Shown piece after piece: positions 33,425-45,016 of a DNA stretch of 64,000 nt (its first letter is position 1; every line of letters starts with the position of its first letter). The DNA lies in contig JAVSML010024622.1 of NCBI GenBank assembly GCA_038503035.1, positions 62,001 to 126,000 on the forward strand. Direction: 5' to 3'. Below the pieces are notes generated by a model. The model worked only from the letters and a program-made list of their open reading frames with translations. It made no database searches and was not told the origin of the DNA. Made by a program: the position numbers and the translations under genes. Origin of the DNA: Crocodylus rhombifer. Taxonomy: Eukaryota > Chordata > Crocodylia > Crocodylidae.

Positions 33425-34249
33425 ATGTCTGTGGAACAAATATACCTATTCCTTACATGGAAAAATAATATAGGGAAAGCATTTGATGTATTTTTAATTT
33501 AGTTTAATTCATTGTAGCAGCTGGAAGAAAGTGAGAAGTTAGAAGTGCATGTCCAGCTAGATCCCTGCAGACTATGAACTAGAGTTTGACAACCACTGAT
33601 TCAGCAAAATCATGCTTACTTTTGATAAGCCAAAGCAGTAAACTTTATATTAAGATCTTAGGCTGGATCTGAGCTATCCAAGGTTCAATGATAGGTGCTC
33701 CTTCAGACCATTAAAATGAAATGAACAAACTGGGGCATTTGCATTTGAATCCAACTTCTAATTTCCCCCAAGTTCCCAAGTGTTTTGTATGAGTTTCATC
33801 TTCTGGCAATTCCCAGTGTTTATCAATTAATTCAATCCCATTTATAGTAGTCTGATTAAAATAGGAAAAAAGGGAGGTTTTCACCCTATTGAAAGGTGCT
33901 GCCTCATGCTAGAGCTCATGAAATCTCCTACTCTTTCAGGATGCTTAGTTCTTCACAGACAGTGCTGAGTACCTGGCAGAATAAGTGATGGGATTACTTT
34001 CATCTTCCATACACCTACTACTTAACAGTAATGAAGCAATAAGGGTATAGGAGCCACTCGACAAGTCAGGCAGCTTGTGTCATACTATATATACATATAT
34101 GTATACAGAGAGAGAGAGAAAGATAAAGAAGGCACTCAGCATAACAAGGAACAAAATGCAGAGGAATTAAGATCACTGCAACCGTCCCTCAGGGTTTATA
34201 TAGGGGCCATGTCTAACACTCAGACAAAGGACTCATGATATGATAGAAT
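33425..34249. other. Unannotated DNA
   Basis: GTTTGACAACCACTG at 33584-33598 looks like a lone right end of a hAT MITE (complement of CAGTGGTTGTCAAAC), with no partner found. AT and AG microsatellite-like text lies at 34085-34120. No gene is supported. Confidence 0.35.
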
Positions 34250-34714
34250 TCATGATCTTATGATGGGGAAAACATGAGGTCAGCAGAACTAAGACACTGG
34301 ATTTCAAAAAGGCAGATTTCAACTGATTCAAGGAGAAAATTGGTCTGGTGCCAGGGGGGCGCAGACTGAAGGATAAAGGAGCTCAGGAGGGTGAAAGGTT
34401 TCCAAAGGGCATAGTATTGGAAGCCCACCAAATAGCCATTCTGATACAACAGAAGCACAAGAAGAATGGTAAGAGACTAATGTAGCTGCATAAGAAGCAT
34501 CTAGGATGCCTCAAATGCAAAAGGAAAGCATGTAGGCAATGGAAAGATGGGCAGGTAACCAGGAAATAGCAAGAACTTACAGAGACAACATTAGGAAGAC
34601 AGAGGTACAAGTGATTTTCATCTGCAAGGGAGGTTAAAGACAACAAGAAGAGGTTCTATAAATATGTAAGCCACAAAGATGAAGGAAGCTGTGGGTCCGC
34701 TGTTAAAATGTCAG

Positions 34715-34920
34715 GGGAAACTTGCAGTCCAGAATCACAGCTGCAGGACTCTGCAGGGTTGCTCATCACTTCATCTTCCTGCTTCTAGGTGCCTCTGGGA
34801 TTTGTAGTCCAGGGTCACAACCAGCAGGACTCCACAGAGTTTCCCCTTCTGTTACACATTCATATTACATTTCGAATGCACACAAGGCATTACATTACAC
34901 AACACATACATTACACTCTT
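34715..34920. mobile_element. Insertion in the CR1, similar to 15440-15560
   Basis: CR1 coding text (KRFYKYVSHKDEGS-like, near 34650-34690) is interrupted here and resumes near 34925 (AELFHSHFASQ). Within it, CAGGACTCTGCAGGGTTGCT, CTTCCTGCTTCTAGGTGCC and TCTGGGATTTGTAGTCC match 15440-15560 in inverse orientation. The boundaries and family are unresolved. Confidence 0.6.
34791..34810 (-). promoter_or_regulatory. ZNF143/Staf-like motif inside a repeat
   Basis: On the minus strand this reads GGACTACAAATCCCAGAGGC, a close fit to the ZNF143 consensus ACTACAANTCCCAGNNTGC. It is the homologous position of the 15467 motif. Activity unknown. Confidence 0.4.
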
Positions 34921-36733
34921 AACAGAAGATGCAAAGGCAGAGCTGTTCCACAGCCACTTTGCCTCACAAAAAATTAGGCTGCAACCACACAGCTAATAAG
35001 AATTATTTGGATAAAGGATCAGACAGGAAATTGCATTTGCCCATTGTAGAGCTTTTGATGAATCTGAATGAAATCAAGCCATCACCTCATGATGGACTTC
35101 ATCCCAGAGTTCTGAAGGAACTGGAAGAGGAGATTTCAGAGCCCTTGGCAATATTTATGAAGTTGTGGGAGATGGGCAAGGTACCAGAGGACTGGAAAAG
35201 AACAACATAGTGCCATTCTTTTAAAAAGGCAAAAGAAGGACCCATAGAACTATAGACCTGTTAGCCTCACCTTGATACCTGTTACTGGAGTATATTGACA
35301 AGCACCTAGAAAAGGAAAGGCTAAACACAAGTAGCCCTCATGGATTTACTATGAGCAAATTGTGCCAAACAAATTTGATCTCTTTCAACAAAATAACCCT
35401 TTGGGTGAATGAAGGGAATTCAGTGCATAGAATGTATCTAGACTTCAGTACGTCTTTGGACAAAGCCCCCCACCACCTCATCATAAACAAATTTGAGCAA
35501 TATAGGCTAGACAAAACTACTACAAGTTGGACAGACCATGGGTTCAAGAGCTGCAAAGCAAAGGATGATTTTAAATAGGTACATGTCAGAATGGCAGGAG
35601 GTTTTGAGTGGAATTCCAGAGGGGTCTATCCTGGGCCCAGTGCTGTCCACCATGCTTATTAATGGTTTGGATGCTGGAATTGAGAGCTTCTTGAGCAACT
35701 TTGCAGACAGCCTGAAACTGGGAAGGCTTGAGAACAACCTGGAAGATATTAACACAATTCAGTAGGATTCTGACAGACTGGAAAGCGGGTCTGGAGTTAA
35801 CATGATGAAGTTCAGTGCTGACAAATGCAAGATGCTACACCTCAGGAAGAATAGTCAAAAGCACAAATACAAAATAAGTGACACTTGGCTGGATGGCAGC
35901 ACTACAGAAGAGGACCTAGAAGCCTTAGTAGATCACAGCCTCAATATGAGTCTGCTGTGTGACGAAGCTGCACAATAGGCAAATGCAATTTTGGACTACA
36001 TCAGTAGAAGCATTACGGGCAATACACAGGAGGTGTTAGTGCCTCTTTACTTGGTACTGGTTAGGCCTCACGTACAGTATTTTGTGCGGTTTTGGGCTCC
36101 ATATTTTTAAAAAGGCATGGAGAAGTCAAAGAGGGTCCAGAAGCAGGCAACAACAAAATAAATGTGAAAGACTGCCATAAAAAGTGGGGAAACACCTTTT
36201 CTCTCTTGCTGCAGAGAACAGGACTCAGACTAATACCTTCAAGTTGCAAATAACGTAGGTTTAGATTGGATATCAGGAAAAAACCTTCTTCACGATTAGA
36301 AGAGCGAGGTAATAGAACAGAATAGAATAGGCTGCCTCGGGAAGTTATAGAATCTCCATTACTGCAGGTGTTCAAGAAGAGGTTGGACAAGCACTGGTCA
36401 GGGATGATTTAGGAGTAACTACGCCTCTGTTCTACTGCAGGTATTGTCCATGCTTCTGGATTTTGCTGGTTGCCACGTGGAGCCAGAAAGGCAATTTGTT
36501 CTCCTCCTGTGCGGGGTTTTGTCTCCCTACAGTGCAGGCTGTGGCCCTCTTCCTGGGATCTTTCAAATGTATTTTAGTAACTCTTGCAGCAGCAGGTCAC
36601 TGACTGCCAACATCCCCCTGCTTTACCTTTGCCAGGTTACAGTTGTATGCCTTGTGGCTGTGTAGCAGGGTTGACTGTGTAGTTTTAGTACTAGTTTAGG
36701 CAAGGATTTGTATGGAATGGTTTGGATAGGAGT

Positions 36734-38059
36734 TAGGGGTACACTGATGAAGATTGTCTTGGCTGATACTGACAACCGATTATTAACCAACCATATCAGT
36801 CAATGCCAATCTGATAGCTGATATTTAGTAATAATGCAAGGCATTTTAAACTACTGACATAATAAACCTTTTTTGTTGGCATGCTCCAGCAGCCTCCTAT
36901 ATCTCATGTATCAGCATCCCTATGCTTAAAAAATAACTCGTTGAACGAGTTCTAGTTCCAGCACCCCCACCTCTATTTTTAAGCGCAGGGGCGCTGATAC
37001 AGGAGATGCTGTGGCACTTTAATTAGAGTGGCTGTCAGAGCCACTCTAATTAAGGTTCTGCCCACCCCAAGCCCCGGAGCACGTGTAAAAGTGCCTGTGC
37101 CAGTTGCAGCAGGTGGGGCTGGCCTAGCAATGCCTGCAACTGGCTGTGCGGAGCCCTTCAGCCCCTGCTCTTCCACATGATGCCCTTGAACCCCAGCATG
37201 GGGGCAGCTGCCTGAGCCTGTGCAGCTGGGATGAGGGGAAAGGTGTGAGCCTTCCTGGATGCTCAGGGCTGGGTGGCCTCTGGGCCAGGCTTCCTTCTTT
37301 CCTCCCCCTGCCCAGGGCAGGGCCATGGGACTGTTCCCAGAATAGAGAAACCAGGCCACTCGTCCTCCACAGCTAGGCCTCAGGTCCCGAGAGTTGGACT
37401 CCAGCAGGGGGAAGGACCCCTTGCCCTCCTGGTACTCCTGGCAGGACAAGCCCCCATGCCCCATGGGGGAGGTTTAATGGGCTAGGACCTGGAACCTGAT
37501 CTGGCCCCTGCCCCAGGAAGGACAGAATCTGGCTGAGCTGTGGGAGGATCCAGTTGCACACAGCTGGGGGGAACAGCTGTCTCAGCCCCTGCCAGGCCCT
37601 GTCTCTGGCCCCTGCACCCCCATGCAATGTGGGCTGAGGTATGCTGGGCTGGGCCGGGCAGCTCTGGCTGCCCCTCCCCACCCCAGTCAGGTCTCTGAGG
37701 TGCTCACCACCTTTCACAGCACCAACCCCAGCTCCAGCCCGCAGTCCATGCCATTCCAGCACGAGGAACTTTACCCCAGCTACTCCACACCACTCCAGCC
37801 CAACCTGGCCTGCTGGTGAGGGGATAGAAAATGGCTTGGGCCCCTGCATCTAGATCAGGCCCTCCATGCTTCCAGCTCACAGAAGGGAACCCAGGCATCC
37901 AGGAGCCCCAGCCCATGGGTGAGAGGGAACCCAGGCATCTGAGACCCTGGCCAGAAGGCATAATTATCAGTAAACATTATTGGTTACAATGGCCAAACAT
38001 GTCATTTCCCTTTTATGGGTGCCAATCCAATAGGCAACAAATATATCAGTGCACCTCTA
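36734..38059. mobile_element. DNA transposon copy nested in the CR1 3' UTR
   Basis: Left end TAGGGGTACACTGAT; right end reverse-complemented TAGAGGTGCACTGAT. The left subterminal text is GATACTGACAACCGATTATT. CR1 text resumes immediately after the right end. Possible target duplicates are too decayed to use (ATAGGAGT and ATACAGAT). The interior is GC-rich with no recognisable transposase; the long open frames across it are compositional. Confidence 0.68.
37019..37053. repeat. Perfect 15-bp hairpin
   Basis: TTAATTAGAGTGGCT (37019-37033), loop GTCAG, exact complement at 37039-37053, extendable by three pairs with one wobble. It lies at the start of the GC-rich interior and may be a separate small palindromic insertion. 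Confidence 0.9.
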
Positions 38060-38099
38060 ATACAGATGATCCTACCTCAGACAGGTGGTTGGACAAGAT

Positions 38100-38407
38100 C
38101 AGTATTTCTCAACCCATGGGTTATTACAGTGTCAAAGAATATATGAAAGAGTCGCAAACTTTACATTTGAAAAATGGATCAACAAACTTTAAAAATAGAT
38201 TCTCCTTCAAAGGAAAAAGGTGTGGGAAACCATTGCATCTTCCCTTGCAGGCTGGCAGATTTCCAGCCTACAAGGGGTGGCTTGGGGTCCCCTATGCCCC
38301 CTGCACACACCCTGCTGCTCCACACTGTGGGGATGGGGGCAGTGGGTCAGGACTGGCCATCAATATTTACAAATGGGTCCTGGCACAGAAAAGGTTGCGA
38401 ACCACTG
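38100..38407. mobile_element. hAT MITE with 8-bp target duplication
   Basis: Left end CAGTATTTCTCAAC; right end GTTGCGAACCACTG. Flanks GACAAGAT (38092-38099) and GACTAGAT (38408-38415) match at seven of eight positions, and excision rejoins the CR1 tail. 308 bp, no transposase. Confidence 0.85.
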
Positions 38408-38465
38408 GACTAGATGACCTCCAGAGGTCTCTTCCAGCCCTACTTTTCTATGGTTCTGTGATTCA

Positions 38466-40689
38466 TGCAACAGGAAGATGTTTACATGTGTTGGAGAGAG
38501 AGAGATCCTGTCAGTAACTGTACGAAATGTCACAAGTAACTAAACTGTTTATTCTTTGGCTAACATTGTACATGCTTATGCTTTTTTATGATTCTTAGTA
38601 TGAGCCATGCTTCATTATTGTCCATTAGCCATCTACTGCTGGGATAAAGCCTCCTCTGCTCATTACAGTGCAGGATTTGGCCAGAGCCTCACAGTATTTG
38701 ATAAGTGCTGATTACTGGATTAGCAAAGGGACATGAACCGTGATGTTTAACTCCGTTTCCCTAATGAATTTCATCTTCCAGGAATCACCATCCCTGGTGG
38801 TGCCACATAAGACATCTATTTTCAAGTGTGTGGCCACTGGCTTGGAGATGAGTGAGTGGGTGTGAGAGATTGCAGCATTAAGGGGGAAAAGGAAGCCTGG
38901 AAAGATCCAGGGCCTTGCTGACTCAAATGAATGCAACAGCATTAAGACTTGGCACATGTGATATGCAAATGACTTGCAAATGTTAATTAACAAGTCCTCA
39001 CAACTTCCCTGTGAGATGGGAAACTTGAAGACCGGATTTTTGAACCCAGGTGTCTAAAATTAGGCTGCTGAGTCCATACTTAGTAGTGCCTGTGGCTTCC
39101 ACTGAAATCGGTGAGGCTCCACACCATAGATATCTAGTCACTTATTTAGCAGTGCCTAATATGAAGAACCATTAGTTTAAAATCCAGGGCAGAGAGGTTA
39201 ATAGTCACATTTAGTTGCCAGATACTATTGCACTGAGTTTAGTGAAGTTACACAGGTTAATTAAGGGTAAGATTTGTACTTTGGGCTTTGTCTGCCCTGG
39301 AAGGCATTTACAAAACCTTCTCTCCATTGCTGCTGCTGATGCAATCAAACCCAAGAGTAATATGGACTCTACTGTAATAAATGGCTCTCCAGTTCTGGCA
39401 GCCCATCTCATTACTGTGTTAATTGTTAATCTTGTACAGTATTGTGTACAGGGAAGGGCCACAGAGGTGTCAGTATCAAAGCATTCATTAGAACTCAGAG
39501 CTTCCTGGCTCCCCATCCCATGTTCAAGAATAGGAAAACCACTCAGGGTAGTCAAAAGAATGAACTTACTGTGGCACAGAACTTAGAAGAGGTGCTTAAA
39601 GGATGCTGAAGGTCTCCCTGCATCAGTGATTTAGCATGAAGCTCAAAGCACAGATGGGAAAAGTGTAAATTCTCAAGTGAAAAAGTGTCCATACTCCATT
39701 GGGAAATATACTCCTAACAGACTACAATCCATCAGTTGGTGTCCCTATGATTCGACCACAGTATCACAGGCAAACTTGTTAAACAAATCAGGCTCTTCAT
39801 TTTTCTTATCAGCTCTCATCAACCATTGTCTTAGTACAGCAACAGCAACAATGATTAACTAGACAACACCTAAGGCCTCCGAGCAATCAATGCAAATATT
39901 TAGAAATACAGGAAAATCTCACCCACCCTTTGCCCCAGCCCAGTTCCCCAGGTTAAGTACTGCTTCTTTTCTTTTACACCGATTTCACTGCGGCTTCTGC
40001 CATGAGGTCTCATGCAGGAGAACTGAGCATGTGAGATGCTTAAACAAGCAGCTAAAATATTTCAGTGGAATATGATGTTCTTAGGACCTCAAGCCATGAC
40101 ATAACACCACCTCACTTGTGGATCTGTTTAGCTGCTATCAGAATACAAACTCCAATTAAATGCACCAGAGGTTCAAAAGAATTCAGCTGATTTCTTTACA
40201 AAACAAAACTTTATTTTCATGCAGGCTATGCTTCTTGGCCTCAACTGGTGTCATGCCAAGATGAAAGAATAGCACTAGCTGGAATGCAATGGACCCCAGT
40301 ACTAAAAGGGACATTGGTGTGCTACCACAATATAAATAATGAACCATAGTTGTTCCCGTAGAGAGTGGAGCAAGTAGTGGCAGAGCCTTTAAGAGACAGT
40401 TTGGGTTTTGCTTCAGACTCAGGCAATCCCTGGTCAACCCAACTGTAAATGGTACCTGGGGAGATCAAAGGCAGTTGAAATGAGGCTAACTATGTCACCA
40501 TCTTGTGTGCCATTCGCTACAGAAACCGGAGTGCTTTAATCACACTTGCCTGTGGAGCCACCTGGACTGGTGTAAACTTTTGACCTTTTTGAATAAAAGG
40601 ATCAACTGTAAGTGCAGAAATCACTTTAGGAAAGCTAAGTTTGGAGCCTCAAACAGCAAAGCACATGCTCAATATTTAGCATTTGAATA
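38466..40689. other. Unannotated DNA with a faint MIR trace
   Basis: 38972-39025 (GTTAATTAACAAGTCCTCAC, CCCTGTGAGATGGG) resembles a MIR/L2 core. 39050-39170 repeats TTAG-AGTGCCT words. Opposing frames of 114 and 123 codons near 39211-39586 have no recognisable domain and were not called. Confidence 0.35.
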
Positions 40690-40828
40690 ATCTTGTCCTT
40701 AGTTAGCATAGCATTTCAGCACATACTTAAAATTGAGAGTGTACTTATATCCTAGTGAAATAAAACATAACAGTGTACTTAAGTTAAATGTAAAGTGCTT
40801 TTGCTGAATTAGAGCCTTGGTTCACAGA
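40690..40828. repeat. Old palindromic-type dispersed repeat
   Basis: CAGCACATACTTAAAATTGA, TGTACTTAAGTTAAATG and AAGTGCTTTTGCTGAATTAG mirror each other around the centre. They resemble the 'CTTAAG ... GATCAGGGCC' amniote repeat also seen at 44213-44360. Confidence 0.45.
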
Positions 40829-41034
40829 TCAGTTTTTCTCACTCCAGTCATTTGGGAAATTCTAGTCACAGGGTTTTCTGGGTGCTTTAACTTTCCTGAG
40901 ACAAATCCGTTTTTGGAGGAGAAATCTTCCTAGAGGATGATATAGTTTTACCCTGCAGGAACAATCCTGGAAAGGATGCAGTCACAAGAGCACAGTATAT
41001 TCATGAAAGCCTTGCCATGCCAAATTCACTCTAT

Positions 41035-41753
41035 GGCTGTGTCCACATGACCTCGCACATGTCTGTTGCGGTGTTTCAAAGGAGTCTGAGACACCACAGA
41101 AGGCATCCCATGAGCAAGAAAATATTCCCTGCGCTGCATATTTGCAGCGCGGACCCTAACTTTGATACCCGGGGCACTGGAAGACATGGCCAGCTGTGCA
41201 GCCATGGCTCACTGGCAGCTGGCTCAGAGGTGCAGGTGGCTCTGTTGCAGTGCCCATCCCACAGCCCAGGAGGCCATGTGTTCCCCATCTGGGTCTAGCA
41301 GGCATGTAGCCATGTGGCTGCAGGTCCAAGGGGGCAGATGCTGTCGCAGGTGGCAGCAAGTCACAGCCAGGCAGCAGCCACCACTGCCAGACTCCTGAAC
41401 TAGGTAGAGGGTGCATAGGCCAGGCTAGGTAAGGGCGGCTGCAGCAGTCCAGTTGGCAGGGGGGGCTAGTGTCCTCAGATACCAACTGGCCAGGCCTCAG
41501 AAGCTCCTGGGGGCAAGTAGCCCTGAGCTGCTCACCAGGGAAGCTTTTTATACTGCTGGGACCAGGAGAGATGTTGGCCCCAGCCTCTAGGTCCCCCTGA
41601 CTGAAGGGTCAGCTTGCCCCAAGCAGCACAATTTGCCCCACACCAAACTGCATGTTCAGGCACGTGTGGTGAGGCACAAATGTCCAGCACAAATTTTTGC
41701 TGCTGCCACTTGAGCTGTTGCAAGCACACATGCCTGCATGTCTAGACATGCCC
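41035..41753 (+). mobile_element. DNA element combining a foldback-family arm and the 32350 segment
   Basis: Left end GGCTGTGTCCACATGAC; right end reverse-complemented GGGCATGTCTAGACATGC; flanks TAT (41032-41034) and TAC (41754-41756). 41035-41165 matches the foldback arm (TCTGAGACACCACAGAAGGC, GCTGCATATTTGCAGC). 41172-41753 matches 32350-32924. It looks like the full-length form of that element. No coding capacity. Confidence 0.7.
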
Positions 41754-41756
41754 TAC

Positions 41757-41905
41757 AGGCACATCCAGATGTGCAGAAAGGAGTGGTTTGTAGCACCACA
41801 AACCTCTTTGTGGTGCTGCAAACTGCATGCAGTGAATGTTAAAACATGCCCTGTGCTGCAAATATGCAGCATGGAGCCAACATTTGCTACTGGGATTTCT
41901 CTTTT
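41757..41905 (+). mobile_element. Truncated MITE abutting the previous one
   Basis: Begins AGGCACATCCAGATGTG directly after TAC and contains GTTTGTAGCACCACAAACC and GCTGCAAATATGCAGCATG. No right end was found. Confidence 0.55.
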
Positions 41906-43724
41906 GAAGATAAAATGTCTGAGGATGAAAGCCCTCAGATGAAGCATTCATTTGGTTTCTTTGCAAGATATAGAATGAACCATAATCCCTTGGGCAAGAA
42001 AAGGCCGAGTGTTGAGAAGAGTTAGAATTATGGTTGTGGTTAGGAAGCACCAAAAAGCAAAGTGGTTGGGTCCAAACCTGTGAAAAAGACTGAATTGAGT
42101 TCAGTGAAGAGATTTGGGGCTTTAAATAAAAAGAAAACATGGGGCAGGTTCAGAGGACATACATGGGGCTGCAGCAAGTGTATTTTGGGGCTGAGGGCAA
42201 AAAATAAAAGCCAGCCAGCCCCAGAACAATATACATGCGTGCACAGAGGCATTGGAGTGCAGCACAGCAGCAATGCACAGGGCAGCACTTGCAGCCACAA
42301 TGCCAACAGAAGTGGCACAACCAGCTGCTGCTCCAGCTGCTGCCTCTTTCTAAGCCCCCACCCCCAAGGCAGTACCTGGGGCTGTTGCCCCAATCACCCC
42401 CACAAACACAGTTATGTTACTGTGTATACAAACACCAGCTTTACTTTCTCTGGGGTTTAGCTCTTTTTATGCATTGCCCACCTTGTTTCAACACCACCTC
42501 ATTTTCCTCCACTTCCAGTGTGGCTTCCACCTTGCCTTCACCTAGTTCAAAAAGCCTTCACCATTTGCTCTTCAACTCTGGTTTCCTGCTTGCCTGCCTA
42601 CCAACTTTGAGCTCCCCTGTTGATTTTCCAAGCTTATCTTTTCATATTTTCCACTTGGCCTCACTTCCCCTCGGTAAACAGGTGCTCCAAAGACAGACCC
42701 ATGTCTGTTGTTCCTCCTCAGGATGGAAAGCAGCTTCCTGCTGCCTTTGTTGTGAACAGAACCACCCAGTGAGGAGGGCAGTCCCATGAACTCATGCCCA
42801 AAAACAGGAGCTCTACTTGTCTCCCTTGAAGCCCACATGAGCTGAAATTTGACAAATACTTGCCCTAAGCCCTCTGTGCCAAACTCAAGCACCCATCACC
42901 TTTTTCATTAGTCTTGTTATCATTCAAGCCAGTAGTACTAAGTACTACAAAGATTTCAGCCTGCTGTATCAGAAAAGGGTTATGATCCGAAAAGTTTCAT
43001 AACGGCTTAAGGTTTTGTAATTCCAGGCAAGCCATTTATTGAAGTTCTGTAATTTGCACTGGTGTCACTTTACCTCTGACCTTTTGTAAGGCAATTCTGT
43101 ACTGGACTTGAGTACATTACTGTGGTATAGAGCAGTATACCTTCTAGCCACGGCTTGCTTATAGCATTGTAAAGGCAGGTTATGCTGGTGGAAATGAATC
43201 ATCTGTTGAAGGCTCTCTATTGCATCTGAGCAGAGAATTGCAGGTTTGGGTCTTAAACGACACTGAGAAAGTGTCCAAAAGCATGTCTGACTTCTCTCCC
43301 AGCTATAGTTTGTCAATAAAAGATACCACAAAAGGGTCCTCCACAGCTGTGCATGCAGATATATTAAAAGGTCAGCTTATTCCAGTAAAAGTGACCCCTA
43401 AAATTATTGTAACCAAAGTAATTAGCAAGGGAAAAGAAAGTTTCCTACATTTTTCCAGCTTGTTTACTGTGTATATGACAGCACCTTGGCTAAATCCAGC
43501 AAAGGATTTAGGCCCTGCAATGCTGGGTGTTGCAGCACCTGCCTGTTGGATATTTTGCCACCTAGTAGAATCCATAGCACTGCATTAGACATCTAGGTTC
43601 CCTGTACATTTCACCTGGAGAGGTATGCATCTTTAAATGGGATTCATAAAGCCAGCAGTCTGGGCAGGGAGATGCACCTAACACAGGAAAGCCACAAGGC
43701 CTTTACCAAAATCTCTATAGCTTT
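41906..43724. other. Unannotated DNA
   Basis: No supported gene or repeat. The 122-codon plus frame (43220-43588) and the 184-codon frame (42235-42789) show no recognisable domain. Confidence 0.35.
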
Positions 43725-43795
43725 TCTGTCATGCGTAGTGTGCTCAGCAGCGATGTGGGAGACCTGGGTTAAATTCCCTTCTGTGCCAGGACTGG
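43725..43795 (+). repeat. tRNA-derived SINE head
   Basis: GTGCTCAGCAGCG followed by GGGTTAAATTCCC (a near-perfect RNA polymerase III B box) about 35 bases on. The body is not recognised. Confidence 0.4.
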
Positions 43796-44212
43796 GTGAA
43801 GGCTTGAACACGTATTACCCACTAACACCATCCACCAGAGCGTTGGGGGGTAGATTCATCTCTTGTGTTGACGCTGTTCCATTTAGCATGGAATAATTAA
43901 ATATTTTTTAGCCCAGTGAAATGCTTTCTCTAACACAATGAAACACTGATCTTTAAACCATGTTGCTGGGTTATAAAAACTACAAAACATGATTCACAGG
44001 ATTAGTATTAAATGCATTCTGACCCATTGTGGTTTTTCTGAGTTCCTTGCAACAGAAAAGTTGCTCTATTATTTTTCCATGGTCAAAAAAAAAAAAAAAT
44101 GAGTGAAAGCAAAGAGCTGGCATTTCCTGAGGGGTAGTTTTCATCTAATGAGGTGAGCCTTGAGTCTTAAAAGGTTTAGAACAAACATTTCTTTCATAGT
44201 CTATGAAGACCC
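43796..44212. other. Unannotated DNA
   Basis: A poly-A run lies at 44086-44099. No gene is supported. Confidence 0.35.
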
Positions 44213-44360
44213 AGTTCTACAAAGCCTAATACACTTGCTTGACTATCCACATATGTACTTCATAAAATTCAGTAGGCACTAGGGTAAGCACAGTGCACCA
44301 CATTAAGTCTTCAGGTAAGTCTTTGAAGCACCTATGCACCTTAGGCCCTGATCCTAGAGT
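44213..44360. repeat. Old palindromic-type dispersed repeat
   Basis: CAGTTCTACAAAGCCTAATA at the left and TTAGGCCCTGATCCTAGAG at the right, with AAGTCTT and CACCTATGCAC mirrored inside. Same family as 40690-40828. Confidence 0.45.
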
Positions 44361-44808
44361 TGATTATACACATTTAATCGGCACATTTTTGTACCTGAAT
44401 GTAGGCCCCTTAACTGTAATGTGGCACTAGAGAAGCATGGGCCATACCCTCACATGGTCAGTTGCAGGATTTACCCCGGGTCAGTTTCTACTTTCCAAAA
44501 AAGAATCTTTGAAAACATCAACAAGGGAGTAGAGAAACTCTTTAAAAAAAAAATAATTAAGGATTTTCCTTTTCAACATATATGTATAAAGAGCTCTTTG
44601 TGGGAACCTGGAATTTAAAAAAGATATTCAAGTCAAACAAATTCAAGTGAACAATGCTGTCCCTTTAACAAGGCTGCCAGAACAAAATATACTTGGGGAG
44701 TACCTGTTCTTTACATGCACGCACACACATGCATGCACCTGTTGATTAATTAATCCAACTTATCAAGTAACAAATTTAATGTTTAAAGATATATCAAATC
44801 CTCTAAGG
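44361..44808. other. Unannotated DNA
   Basis: No supported feature. Confidence 0.35.
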
Positions 44809-45016
44809 CAGGATTTCTTAAACTTTACAATACCACGACCCCAAGTGCTGGATGACAGTGGCAGGTGACACGGAGCTTACACACAGCAGCGCTGCTGCCA
44901 TCCATCACTCTGGGCCACCACTGCTTCCCTACACATACCCCCTGGGAAGTATGCAGCCCCCTTTTAAGTTACTCACGACCCCCGGGGGGTCACAACCCAC
45001 AGTTTGAGAACCCCTG
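44809..45016. mobile_element. hAT MITE
   Basis: Left end CAGGATTTCTTAAAC, right end GTTTGAGAACCCCTG (inverted repeats). Flanks CTCTAAGG and CCCTAACC match at five of eight. 208 bp with an internal palindrome GACCCCCGGGGGGTC. Confidence 0.78.

Larger units (their letters stand above)
34250..38465 (+). mobile_element. CR1 LINE with two, probably three, nested insertions
   Basis: Plus-strand old CR1. The ORF2 linker region starts near 34250. The reverse transcriptase follows from 35050 (LHPRVLKELEEEISEPLAIF near 35100), with FNKITLWVNEGNSVHRM, YLDFSTSLDKAP, VLSGIPEGSILGP and a mutated second catalytic box NFADS in place of FADD. The C-terminal region ends near 36420. CR1 3' UTR then runs to 36733, is interrupted until 38059, resumes GATCCTACCTCAGACAGG, is interrupted again (38100-38407) and finishes CCAGCCCTACTTTTCTATGG and TTCTGTGATTC at about 38465. 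Frameshifts and stops are numerous. 5'-truncated. Confidence 0.87.

Noticed and set aside
32739..33468. 219-codon minus and 145-codon plus frames
   Set aside because: They span two MITEs and the ATA junction between them.
37373..37849. Possible gene and CpG-rich promoter region
   Set aside because: GC-rich, but inside a DNA transposon nested in a CR1; frames are open on both strands and show no domain.
37831..38517. 228-codon plus-strand open frame
   Set aside because: It crosses the end of a DNA transposon, a CR1 tail and a nested hAT MITE, so it is a composite chance frame.
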